A DNA stretch of 64,000 nt from positions 1,736,001-1,800,000 of the forward strand of contig NZ_CP113946.1 of NCBI RefSeq assembly GCF_029392875.1, written 5' to 3'. Position numbers and translations under genes: made by a program. This document shows, piece by piece, positions 7,328 through 14,991 of the stretch (its first letter is position 1; every line of letters starts with the position of its first letter). The DNA is from Lactobacillus sp. ESL0677 (GTDB taxonomy: Bacteria > Bacillota > Bacilli > Lactobacillales > Lactobacillaceae). The notes under the pieces are model-generated. The model worked only from the letters and a program-made list of their open reading frames with translations, was not told where the DNA came from and searched no databases.

Positions 7328-8122
7328 TAACATTGCGTCATCCCTCAACCTAGAACCAACATTCTGTTGAAAGAGTGTCATCAACTTAGGAACCGTTAAT
7401 TGCCGTTTTTCTTCTCCAGCAAGATTTAATGCCACGCGGCCTTCATGGAGCATAATCAAGCGATTGCCATAGCGAATCGCATCTTCCATATTGTGTGTTA
7501 CCATAAAAGCCGTTAATTTTTGCTCAGTAATTAATTTTTCGGTTAAGTGCATGACAGTGATTGAAGTCTGAGGATCAAGTGCTGCTGTGTGCTCATCAAG
7601 CAAAATTAAGTCAGGACGCTTTAGCGTTGCCATTAGCAACGTAATTGCCTGCCTTTGTCCACCTGATAGCAGGCCAATCTCGGTTTGCAAGCGATTCTCC
7701 AAGTTTAACCCTAATTGTGCTAATTCTTTTTGAAAAAATTTGCGTTCTGAACGCTTAACTCCAGGTAAAAAGCCACGATGCTGGCCACGCTTCATCGCCA
7801 AAGCCAGGTTTTCTTCAACCGTTAACCTCACTGCCGTCCCCATTTTAGGGTCCTGAAAGACGCGACTAATATTTTTAGAACGCTTGGTCACCGATAACTT
7901 AGTAATATCTTGATTGTTTAAAAAAATCTGCCCCTCTTGAACGGGCAATGTTCCCGCCAAACTATTTAATAACGTTGACTTACCAGCACCATTACTACCA
8001 ATTACCGTAACAAAGTCACCCGCCGCAAGCTCAAGATTAATTCCGCGCAGCACCCGATTTTCGTTAACCGTGTCACGACCAAAAGTTTGGTGTAAATTCT
8101 TAATTTTTAATACTTGCGTCAT
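7319..8122 (-). CDS. ABC importer ATP-binding protein (TrpZ-like)
   Basis: 267 residues. Walker A GSNGAGKS (about 42-49), Q-loop VFQDP, signature LSGGQRQA, Walker B LILLDEHTAALD and switch His in VTHN are all intact. Note E-H-T instead of the more common E-P-T after Walker B. It should energise the permease encoded just upstream, with which it overlaps by 23 bp. Together with the lipoprotein it forms a TrpXYZ-like importer for an amino acid or related solute. The TAA stop lies in the end of the IS remnant, so the last residues may have been altered by that insertion. Confidence 0.85.
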   Translation of the reverse strand: MTQVLKIKNLHQTFGRDTVNENRVLRGINLELAAGDFVTVIGSNGAGKSTLLNSLAGTLPVQEGQIFLNNQDITKLSVTKRSKNISRVFQDPKMGTAVRLTVEENLALAMKRGQHRGFLPGVKRSERKFFQKELAQLGLNLENRLQTEIGLLSGGQRQAITLLMATLKRPDLILLDEHTAALDPQTSITVMHLTEKLITEQKLTAFMVTHNMEDAIRYGNRLIMLHEGRVALNLAGEEKRQLTVPKLMTLFQQNVGSRLRDDAMLLA

Positions 8123-9014
8123 TATTAGTTTCTCCTTTTTTCTTACCAGTTAAGTGAAAATTAGGCAGTGCCAAACAAACAACTAATACCAGCGCCGAAG
8201 CCAATTTAGCATCAGACGGTTCCACGTTCATTTGGAATACTAAAGCTAAAATCAACCGGTAGATAATTGCTCCCACAATTAGTGTTAATAGCCGTTTACC
8301 AATTGACAGATTACGAACCAAAACTTCGGCGATAATAATTGAAGCTAATCCAATAACCAAAGTTCCCACGCCGGAATTAAGGTCGGCAAAGCCATTGTTT
8401 TGGGCTAATAATGCACCAGAAAGTGCAATACAACCATTGGAAATCATAAAGCCTAAAATTTTCATTTGTTCAGTCTTAATACCGTTAGCAGCACTCATCT
8501 GCGGGTTATCCCCCGTTGCTCTCATTGCCAAGCCAATTTCAGTTTTAAAAAAGACATCAAGTAAGATAATCACCAATAGGCTAATTATCAGGCCCATCAC
8601 AATCACTGCATTATTATGTGACAAGCCCCAGCCCTGCACACTGGTAAAAATAGTTGCTTTACCTAAAAGAGAGACATTAGCAGCGTTGCCCATTACTCGC
8701 GAAGTAATTGAATATAACCCTGTCATCGTAATAATCCCCGCCAATAATGCTGGTATGCGCAACTTGGTATTCAAAATTCCGGTAACAAGCCCTGCAATTA
8801 AGCCACCGCCAAAAGCAGCAATTGTCGCTATAAAGGGATTGACTCCTTTTACTAAACAAATTACGGTAATCGCGCCGCCCAGCGGGAAGCTGCCTTCTGC
8901 TGTCATATCGGCTAAGTCTAAGATACGAAAAGTAAGATAAACACCAATTGCCATTAGCGACCATAACAGCCCCTGTGAAGTAGCTGATAAAAATAAATCT
9001 TGGAAAGTACTCAT
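8100..9014 (-). CDS. ABC importer permease (TrpY-like)
   Basis: About 304 residues, start taken at ATG 9014 rather than the TTG one codon earlier. Hydrophobic throughout, 8-9 predicted membrane helices, BPD_transp_2 type as in branched-chain and Trp importers (GNAANVSLLGKATIF, MRATGDNPQMSAANGI as the ATPase-coupling loop). It forms the channel of the importer with the proteins encoded on either side. The C-terminal tail is polar (KKKGETNNDASIKN), encoded in the overlap with the ATPase gene. Confidence 0.85.
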   Translation of the reverse strand: MSTFQDLFLSATSQGLLWSLMAIGVYLTFRILDLADMTAEGSFPLGGAITVICLVKGVNPFIATIAAFGGGLIAGLVTGILNTKLRIPALLAGIITMTGLYSITSRVMGNAANVSLLGKATIFTSVQGWGLSHNNAVIVMGLIISLLVIILLDVFFKTEIGLAMRATGDNPQMSAANGIKTEQMKILGFMISNGCIALSGALLAQNNGFADLNSGVGTLVIGLASIIIAEVLVRNLSIGKRLLTLIVGAIIYRLILALVFQMNVEPSDAKLASALVLVVCLALPNFHLTGKKKGETNNDASIKN

Positions 9015-9032
9015 CAACGTTAAACTGCCTTT

Positions 9033-10001
9033 CTATTTAGGAGCTTTAATCGAATTCGGGTTAATACCTAAAGCCTTAGCCATCTTTTTGTTTACAACTA
9101 ATTTCAAATTCTTTGCCCGTTGAACCGGCATATCTGCTGGCTTAGCCTTACCTGACAAAATTTTGGCTGCCATTTTACCAGTTTGGCGACCTAATGCTTC
9201 GTAATCAATTCCAATTGAAGCCAAACCACCAACTTTTACTTGGTCAATTGAGCCAGCTACTAACGGCACCTTCTTTTCCTTGACTACCTTACCTACAAGT
9301 GAAGCCGCAGAATCAAAAGTATTGTCGGTTGGCAAGAAGATCCCTTGAACCTTGCTTGCTAAAGTTTCGGTAACTTGTTGAACATCATTGGTTGTATTCG
9401 CGGTTTTAACTAAAACTTTTACCCCAGCCTTCTTTAAAGCAGCAATTGCCAAATCAGCCTGAATTTTTGAGTTCGATTCACCAGCGTTGTACATAATTCC
9501 AATTGTCTTAGCGTGCGGTACTATTGACAGCAATAATTTTATTTGCTTATCAATTGAAACCATATCGGTGGTTCCCGTCACGTTCTTGCCCGGCTTGGCA
9601 TCAGACTTAACCAACTTGGCCGCCTTTAAATCAGTCACTGCAGTTACAACCATCGGAATATCCTGAGATGTATTAGCCAAACTTTGCGCAGCAGGTGTAG
9701 CTATTCCCAAAATCAGGTCAGATTTTTCATTAACTAATTTTTCACTCATACTTTTGAGGTTGTCCTGACTATTCTGAGCATTTTGGTAATCAATCTTCAG
9801 ATTTTTTCCTTCAACGTAGCCCTCTTCTTTTAATCCTTCCTTGAAGCCTTTGTAGGCCTTATCAAGCGATGGGTGCTGGACAACTTGCAGAACACCAACA
9901 TGCTTTACCGCCGTACTTGTTCCCGCTTTTTTACTACTGCAACCACCTAAAAGCAATAAGCCAATCAAACTAATTCCTGCCGCTAATTTTTTAATATTCA
10001 T
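9033..10001 (-). CDS. Substrate-binding lipoprotein of the TrpXYZ-like ABC importer
   Basis: 322 residues, ABC_sub_bind family (periplasmic-binding fold similar to TrpX). A longer frame is open upstream to 10070, but the start is ATG 10001, which has the ribosome binding site GGAGG and directly begins a lipoprotein signal (MNIKKLAAGISLIGLLLLGGC, lipidated Cys21). The extra upstream codons run through the terminator hairpin of the leader. Members of this family bind Trp or other amino acids; the Tyr-rich leader peptide upstream makes an aromatic amino acid plausible here, as inference. First gene of a three-gene operon. Confidence 0.85.
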   Translation of the reverse strand: MNIKKLAAGISLIGLLLLGGCSSKKAGTSTAVKHVGVLQVVQHPSLDKAYKGFKEGLKEEGYVEGKNLKIDYQNAQNSQDNLKSMSEKLVNEKSDLILGIATPAAQSLANTSQDIPMVVTAVTDLKAAKLVKSDAKPGKNVTGTTDMVSIDKQIKLLLSIVPHAKTIGIMYNAGESNSKIQADLAIAALKKAGVKVLVKTANTTNDVQQVTETLASKVQGIFLPTDNTFDSAASLVGKVVKEKKVPLVAGSIDQVKVGGLASIGIDYEALGRQTGKMAAKILSGKAKPADMPVQRAKNLKLVVNKKMAKALGINPNSIKAPK

Positions 10002-10033
10002 GGTTTTTCCTCCAACTTCCAAAAATATTGCCA

Positions 10034-10300
10034 AATAAAAACACCCACTTATCTCTAAGTGGGTGCTCAAAAATTAACTTTAATCTGATTAAACTATCGC
10101 GATTAGCCACTTAGAAGTATGTGGCTAATCAATGTCAAATAACCTTAGCCATCATAGATAAACTCAAACTGTGCTCGGTTTGAATTCATCCTGATGAATC
10201 CAAACACTATCTAAAATAGCTAAGATAATAGCAGTTATTCAATTGTAATTCTCGTTTATGATTAATCTCATTCATTGAAAACTACCTCCGACCTTTGATG
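10034..10300 (-). promoter_or_regulatory. Candidate leader-peptide transcription attenuator of the ABC importer operon
   Basis: The leader RNA can form alternative structures. Stem A: 10208-10224 (inside the leader-peptide codons) with 10144-10160, 14 Watson-Crick plus 2 GU pairs, enclosing a 13-bp hairpin at 10178-10205. Hairpin B: 10101-10110/10121-10130, 10 bp. Terminator: CACCCACTTA/TAAGTGGGTG at 10042-10065 followed by a U-run. Competing pairs: the 3' arm of stem A (TGGCTAA) with the 5' arm of hairpin B (TTAGCCA), and the 3' arm of hairpin B (TCTAAGTGG) with the terminator arm (CCACTTAGA). A ribosome stalled on the leader peptide would break stem A and through this chain prevent the terminator. 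No T-box motif is present. Confidence 0.65.
10207..10275 (-). CDS. Putative 22-residue leader peptide (Tyr codons)
   Basis: ATG 10275 has an excellent ribosome binding site, GGAGGT, eight bases upstream. The peptide reads MNEINHKRELQLNNCYYLSY followed by FR and TAG. Three of its 22 codons are TAT (Tyr), two in tandem, and one is Phe, in the segment that forms the 5' arm of stem A of the attenuator. There is no Trp codon. This placement is what a ribosome-mediated attenuator requires: stalling at the Tyr codons would unmask downstream pairing. Confidence 0.6.
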   Translation of the reverse strand: MNEINHKRELQLNNCYYLSYFR

Positions 10301-10305
10301 ACAAA

Positions 10306-10334
10306 ATTATAAAATATTTAAAAATTAATGTCAA
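10306..10334 (-). promoter_or_regulatory. Promoter of the ABC importer operon
   Basis: Consensus promoter on the minus strand: TTGACA (10329-10334), 17 bp, TATAAT (10306-10311). It begins only 20 bp beyond the lepA2 stop codon. Strength suggests control is exerted after initiation, fitting the attenuator. Confidence 0.85.
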
Positions 10335-10353
10335 CACCATTTTAAAATTTTAA

Positions 10354-12141
10354 CTATAATTCCAAAATCACGTTAAATACTTCTTGCGGTAATTTAACTT
10401 CTCCTTGAGTTGCGCGGCGTTTATTTAAACTTTGCCGTCTTAGTAGCGCTGCTTTTTTGGAGACACTACGTTGCTTGCCGTCAACCGCCGCATTTTTACG
10501 CAGTGGCGGAACATCAACGCGAGCAATTGCTTTACCTTCAACAATTGCTTGCACCGGTGTCGGATAAAGCCGGCGCGGTACCGTGTACTTTAATTCTTTG
10601 ACCAACTTTTGTGCCATTTGCGGTGCATCCCCGCGGTGAACAACAAATGATAGTGAATCGACCGGCGCATAGTTAATATCCACCTCAATTTTAACTAGGT
10701 CAGCATCCTCATAATCCAAAAACTCCGTATTAAGTGTGGCATAACCATGCGATACCGACTTTAACTCGGAGAAGAAATGGTAGGCAACTTCAGACAGCGG
10801 CATCTTAACGGTCACCAAAATTTGTGCTTCATCATTGTCTAAATCAAGCAACGTGCCCTGATGCTGCTCCACTAATTTTAAAATGGCATTCAAAGTATCA
10901 CTGGGTGTCATAATTTCGGCTTTAATAAAGGGTTCTGTTACGTGATCAATCAAGCCAAAAGCAGGATATTGCGCTGGATTATTGATTTTCATCGTTTGGC
11001 CATTTTTGAGGTAGACGAAGTACGTCACGTTCGGCGCTGTTGTCAAAACATCAATCCCATACTCATCTTGCAACCGTTCACGAATAATTTCCAAATGAAA
11101 AGTCCCCAAAAAGCCACAACGAAAGCCTTGTCCTAAGGCTTCTGACCGCTCTTCGACAAAAGAAAATGACGTATCGTTTAAACTCAATTTATTCAGTGCC
11201 TGCTTTAATGCTGGAAAGTCATTATTTTTAGGATAAATTCCAGCAAAAACTAACTGTTTAGCTGGTTCATATCCCGGCAGGACCTCTTTAGTTGGTGTCA
11301 TTTTAGTTGTAACCGTATCGCCAACACGAATTTTTTTTGGATCCTTAATGCCCGTAACAATGTAACCAACCTCACCTGCGTGCAAGTCCTTTTGGGCCTG
11401 CATATTCGGAGTTAGTACTCCGATGCCCTTAGGTCGAAACGACAAGTCAGCTTGCATTAATTGCAAATCAGATGCGGCTGTTAACTGACCATCAACCAGG
11501 CACACATTAATAATCACTCCTTGGTAAGCATCATAAATTGAATCAAATACTAAGGCTTTAAGCGGCGCGCTACTATCACCACTAGGTGCCGGAATCCGCG
11601 TTCTAATGGCCTCAAGTAATTCGGGAACCCCCTGACCAGTTTTAGCAGAAATTAGCAGTGTTTGTGCCGGCGTAAAGGATTTATCCAGCTCAAGTAATTG
11701 CTGCTGTGTACGGGCAACATCGGCCGAAGCAATATCCACCTTATTAATCACCGGAATTAAGGCTAAATTGTTTTTCTTAGCAATGCGATAGTTGGCAATC
11801 GTCTGCGCCTGAATCCCCTGAGTTGCATCTACTAACAGCAGTGCCCCTTCGGTTGCGGCCAAGCTTTTGGCAACTTCATAATTGAAATCAACATGGCCAG
11901 GTGTGTCAATCAGATTATATTCATATTCCTGCCCATCCTGTGCCCGATAAAAATTACGTACAGTCCGCGCCTTAACAGTGACGCCGTGCTCCTGCTCAAC
12001 TTCCATATCATCCAACATCTGGTCGCTGCGTTCACGCTCACTAACCGTTTTGGTTAACGCCATAATTTGGTCGGCCAAGGTCGACTTGCCGTGATCAATA
12101 TGAGCAATAATTGCAAAATTACGAATTTGTGCTTGTTTCAT
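10354..12141 (-). CDS. lepA2: Elongation factor 4 (LepA) paralogue
   Basis: 595-residue translational GTPase, the usual LepA length and domain order: G domain (AHIDHGKST P-loop, DTPGHVDF, NKVD), then domains II, III, V and the Lys-rich LepA C-terminal domain (VDGKQRSVSKKAALLRRQSLNKRR). The switch I region reads VEQEHGVTVK where canonical LepA has RERGITIK, so this is probably the second LepA copy known from several lactobacilli (basis for the symbol). A TTG at 12159 is possible, but ATG 12141 has the better spaced GAGGA. It overlaps the tetR gene by 23 bp, so the two are translationally coupled. EF4 remobilises stalled ribosomes; the special task of the paralogue is unknown. Confidence 0.8.
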   Translation of the reverse strand: MKQAQIRNFAIIAHIDHGKSTLADQIMALTKTVSERERSDQMLDDMEVEQEHGVTVKARTVRNFYRAQDGQEYEYNLIDTPGHVDFNYEVAKSLAATEGALLLVDATQGIQAQTIANYRIAKKNNLALIPVINKVDIASADVARTQQQLLELDKSFTPAQTLLISAKTGQGVPELLEAIRTRIPAPSGDSSAPLKALVFDSIYDAYQGVIINVCLVDGQLTAASDLQLMQADLSFRPKGIGVLTPNMQAQKDLHAGEVGYIVTGIKDPKKIRVGDTVTTKMTPTKEVLPGYEPAKQLVFAGIYPKNNDFPALKQALNKLSLNDTSFSFVEERSEALGQGFRCGFLGTFHLEIIRERLQDEYGIDVLTTAPNVTYFVYLKNGQTMKINNPAQYPAFGLIDHVTEPFIKAEIMTPSDTLNAILKLVEQHQGTLLDLDNDEAQILVTVKMPLSEVAYHFFSELKSVSHGYATLNTEFLDYEDADLVKIEVDINYAPVDSLSFVVHRGDAPQMAQKLVKELKYTVPRRLYPTPVQAIVEGKAIARVDVPPLRKNAAVDGKQRSVSKKAALLRRQSLNKRRATQGEVKLPQEVFNVILEL

Positions 12142-12799
12142 TGTGTTTTTGTTCCTCAAAAAATCCTATTAAATAATAACGCATTTGGGCTTCAGCTTCC
12201 GCGACTAAATCAATCGTAAAATCGGGATAAGTCAAAGCAACTTGGTGGTGGTTAAAGCTGGCAAGCGAGGACATATTCATCAAGCCACTGATAATTGCGC
12301 TTTGGATAATAAATAAATGACTAAATTGTCCTTGAGTTAACAGCTGCTTACTTTTAGTTGCCAGCAATGTTCCCAATTCCTGACTAACCGCATACAACTG
12401 GTTGCGGCGCTTAATCGTCTCCGCCATATTGGCTTTACCTTCTAGCACCGGCCCGCGAATGGCATTTAAGCGCACCAATTCCGCATGCCCATTAATTAAC
12501 TCTCGCGTTGAACTAATCATTAAGTTAGTAAAGTCCGACTGGGTTACTTCACGTTTGAGACTAACCTGCTTGATGATTTTAGTAAAAAAGGCGCAGTAGT
12601 CTTCCAGCAAGACACTCATAAATAGGTCTTCCTTGGTTGCAAAATAGTTGAAAACCGTGCCCTTAGCCATTCCCGCTGCATCGGCAATTTGTTTCATCGT
12701 AATTTGGGTATAACTTTGCTTGGCAAAAAGCTGCATGGCCGCCTGCATAATTAGTTGGCGTTTGGCACGTTTTTGCTGGACTGTATGAATATTTGGCAT
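12119..12799 (-). CDS. TetR-family transcriptional regulator
   Basis: 226 residues. N-terminal helix-turn-helix (ITMKQIADAAGMAKGTVFNYFATKEDLF, about 33-60) typical of TetR repressors; the C-terminal helices form the ligand-binding and dimer domain with no recognisable specificity. It is co-transcribed with, and overlaps, the LepA paralogue. A palindrome TGACC-AAA-GGTCA (12838-12850) overlaps its own -35 box, suggesting autoregulation of the pair. A GTPase gene is an unusual partner for a TetR gene; drug pumps are more common. Confidence 0.85.
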   Translation of the reverse strand: MPNIHTVQQKRAKRQLIMQAAMQLFAKQSYTQITMKQIADAAGMAKGTVFNYFATKEDLFMSVLLEDYCAFFTKIIKQVSLKREVTQSDFTNLMISSTRELINGHAELVRLNAIRGPVLEGKANMAETIKRRNQLYAVSQELGTLLATKSKQLLTQGQFSHLFIIQSAIISGLMNMSSLASFNHHQVALTYPDFTIDLVAEAEAQMRYYLIGFFEEQKHNETSTNS

Positions 12800-12822
12800 T
12801 TTTTCACCTCTAACTTAAAGGT

Positions 12823-12851
12823 ATTATTACGCAAAACTGACCAAAGGTCAA
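12823..12851 (-). promoter_or_regulatory. tetR-lepA2 promoter with TetR-type operator
   Basis: Minus strand -35 TTGACC (12846-12851), 17 bp, AATAAT (12823-12828). The perfect inverted repeat TGACC-N3-GGTCA (12838-12850) covers the -35, a typical position for a TetR operator. Confidence 0.5.
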
Positions 12852-12864
12852 TTTTAATTAATTA

Positions 12865-12890
12865 AAAAAGATCAGCTTAACTGATCCTTT
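12865..12890 (-). terminator. Terminator of the ABC-F gene
   Basis: Minus-strand stem AAAGGATCAG/CTGATCTTTTT with loop TTAAG followed by a U-rich tail; lies four bases beyond the stop codon. Confidence 0.75.
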
Positions 12891-12893
12891 TAC

Positions 12894-14438
12894 TTATTGG
12901 TTCATCGTTTCAATATCAATTGTCTTATCAACCCAGTCACCTTGGAAAAAGTCGCGCTCGTGACTAACAATAATCACGCCTCCAGGAAAATTAACAATTG
13001 CCTTGCGCAGTGCATCCTTAGTATCACGATCCAAGTGGTTGGTCGGCTCATCTAAGAACAACAAGTTGGCTGGTTCAAACTGCATCTTTGCCAGCTTAAC
13101 CTTTTCTTGTTCACCACCAGACAATTTTTTCAATGGACTCATTGCCTGCTGTGCCGTCACACCCATGCGAGCCAAAGCACCACGTAATTCCTTTGGCTTT
13201 TGCCGCTCAAATTCTTCCTGCAAATATTGCAGCGGCGTCATATTGTTATTCGGCCACGTCAAATCCTGCTTAAAATAGGCTAATTTCGCCGTTGTTGATA
13301 ACTCAAAGTCACCAAAAATTGGTTTTAGTTGCCCTAGCAGAGTTTTAAGCAAAGTAGTTTTCCCAATTCCGTTAAAACCAGTGATGGCCACTTTTTCATT
13401 ACCGCCAACTGAAAAGTTAAATGCCTCTTTAACAAGAGCGTGGTCATAACCGATTACCAAATCTTGTGTCTGCAGCAATAAGTTAGAAGCCGTTGCAACG
13501 TAGGGAAATTCAAATCGCGCACGTCGATTAGACTTCGGTGGTGTCAGAACATCCATGTGGGCTAACTGACGTTCACGTGACTTAGCACTTTTAGAACGTG
13601 TTCCCGCCTTATTCTTACGGATATAGGCTTCAGTTTTGGCAATTTTGCGCTGCTGATTAGCATAAGCCTTGAGATAGGTTTCACGATTAGCTTCTTTTTG
13701 GCGCATTGCTTGCTTTAAAGTTCCCGTATAGCGCGTGATTGTGCCGACATCAACGTCAATAATGCAGTTGGTAATTCGACCCAAAAAGTCATAGTCGTGG
13801 CTAACGACAATAAACGCACCTGCGAAGTCATTTAGATAATCAACCAACCAGTCAATATGTGACACATCAAGATAGTTAGTCGGCTCATCAAGCAGCAAGA
13901 CATCAGGGTTCTGCAATAATAATTTGGCCAGAATAATTTTCGAACGTTGACCACCAGAAAGCTGCGCCACATCATGATCGTAACCTAGTTCTGCCAAACC
14001 AAGTCCCGACGCAACACGCTCGATTTCCGTATCAATACCATAGAAATTATTTTCTTCTAAGTAAGTCTGAACTTTACCGGCCTTTTCAAGTAACTCGGCA
14101 GCACCATTCTCGGCATATTTGGCATAAAGCTCATTTAATTCTCGTTCTTTTTGATATAGTGGTGCAAATGCCGTTCGCAAAAAGCCGCGGATTGTTTCAC
14201 CCGGTGTTAATTTGGCATACTGATCAAGGTAGCCAACATCAACCTTATTCTGCCACTTAACTTGCCCTTCGTCCGGCAACATTTCTCCCGTTAAAATCTT
14301 AATTAAGGTTGATTTACCAACCCCATTTTGTCCCGTGACCCCCATGTGATCCTCTTTATTAAGGACAAAATTCGCATTCTCGTACAAAGTTTTATCAACA
14401 AAACTTTGACCCAGATTTTTAACCGTTAGTAAACTCAT
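12894..14438 (-). CDS. ABC-F family ATPase (YkpA/YbiT-like)
   Basis: 514 residues with two ATP-binding cassettes and no membrane segment. First cassette: Walker A GQNGVGKS (about 37-44), LSGGQRSK, LLLDEPTNYLD; second: GFNGIGKT, LSGGEQEK, LFLDEPTNHLD. A charged linker rich in Lys/Arg lies between them. The start is ATG 14438 (AAAGGGATGG upstream), not the frame opening at 14555. ABC-F proteins act at the ribosomal E site; the YkpA-like branch is housekeeping rather than clearly antibiotic-protective. Promoter candidate TTGAGC-17-TATATA just upstream. Single-gene unit. Confidence 0.85.
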   Translation of the reverse strand: MSLLTVKNLGQSFVDKTLYENANFVLNKEDHMGVTGQNGVGKSTLIKILTGEMLPDEGQVKWQNKVDVGYLDQYAKLTPGETIRGFLRTAFAPLYQKERELNELYAKYAENGAAELLEKAGKVQTYLEENNFYGIDTEIERVASGLGLAELGYDHDVAQLSGGQRSKIILAKLLLQNPDVLLLDEPTNYLDVSHIDWLVDYLNDFAGAFIVVSHDYDFLGRITNCIIDVDVGTITRYTGTLKQAMRQKEANRETYLKAYANQQRKIAKTEAYIRKNKAGTRSKSAKSRERQLAHMDVLTPPKSNRRARFEFPYVATASNLLLQTQDLVIGYDHALVKEAFNFSVGGNEKVAITGFNGIGKTTLLKTLLGQLKPIFGDFELSTTAKLAYFKQDLTWPNNNMTPLQYLQEEFERQKPKELRGALARMGVTAQQAMSPLKKLSGGEQEKVKLAKMQFEPANLLFLDEPTNHLDRDTKDALRKAIVNFPGGVIIVSHERDFFQGDWVDKTIDIETMNQ

Positions 14439-14789
14439 CGTCCATCCCTTTCGAACTAAAACAACTCGCTCTAGTATATAATAAAGTCGCACTTTTGGCT
14501 CAAACAAGAAGCTGGCAGCTAAAAATTGTGCCAGCAATCTGAAAATAACTAGCAATAATTACCGTAGCAGACCAACATTAATCATTATGTCACTGCATGT
14601 CACTGCATAATAATTAATATTTTTACAATTAGTATTGAATTTCACAATTAATTATGCTTTAATTTATTATATCAAGAAAAGAAAAAATACTAACTATACT
14701 ATTTTAAAATCTAATAATTTATCAAACTTATAAAATTACTAAATATATAAGTTTTTGCAGTTAAGATCTTGATATTATTAAGTTTATTA

Positions 14790-14892
14790 CCTGCTAGATT
14801 AAACACCTAGCAGGATTGAGCAAGATAATATGCTCTATTCATTAAATCACTTACAGAAGCATGCTAGGTTTTAAGCCTAGCATGTTTTCTTT
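14790..14892 (+). ncRNA. Orphan terminator/antiterminator-like RNA element
   Basis: Plus strand: hairpin 1 CCTGCTAG/CTAGCAGG (14790-14814) and hairpin 2 CATGCTAGG/CCTAGCATG (14860-14884) followed by TTTTCTTTT. The 3' arm of hairpin 1 (ACCTAGCA) is exactly complementary over 8 bases to the 5' arm of hairpin 2 (TGCTAGGT), so the two hairpins are mutually exclusive with the joint pairing. That is how attenuators and riboswitch platforms look, but no plus-strand gene follows for 2.9 kb. It may be a free small RNA or the relic of a regulated gene. The promoter is not clear. Confidence 0.4.
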
Positions 14893-14919
14893 TATAACTA
14901 ATTCACTAATTACAAAAAA

Positions 14920-14954
14920 GCCACTGGAATCTTTAAATTCTAGTGGACTTTTTA
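14920..14954. terminator. Terminator of the lysC-dapF operon
   Basis: Stem CCACTAGAAT/ATTCCAGTGG (one mismatch, minus-strand reading) with a 6-base loop and T-runs on both sides; 37 bp downstream of dapF. Confidence 0.75.
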
Positions 14955-14991
14955 TTTATATCTGCGTTGTTAAAACAGAAAGCATTGCTTC

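Larger units (their letters stand above)
14439..14989. other. Non-coding interval between the ABC-F gene and dapF
   Basis: About 550 bp with no convincing protein gene. It contains the ABC-F promoter near its left end, a tandem 10-bp repeat ATGTCACTGC (14587-14596, 14597-14606), a very AT-rich stretch (14610-14780), the orphan hairpin pair at 14790-14892 and the dapF-side terminator at 14920-14954. Confidence 0.5.

Noticed and set aside
8395..8940. Plus-strand frame of 181 codons inside the ABC permease gene
   Set aside because: Antisense shadow of a hydrophobic membrane protein gene.
10002..10070. Longer N-terminus for the binding lipoprotein
   Set aside because: Those codons run through the attenuator terminator; ATG 10001 with GGAGG begins a classical lipoprotein signal.
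10034..10300. T-box in front of the TrpXYZ-like operon
   Set aside because: No GGTGG-ACCGCG motif is present in the leader; the leader peptide and alternative stems explain it better.
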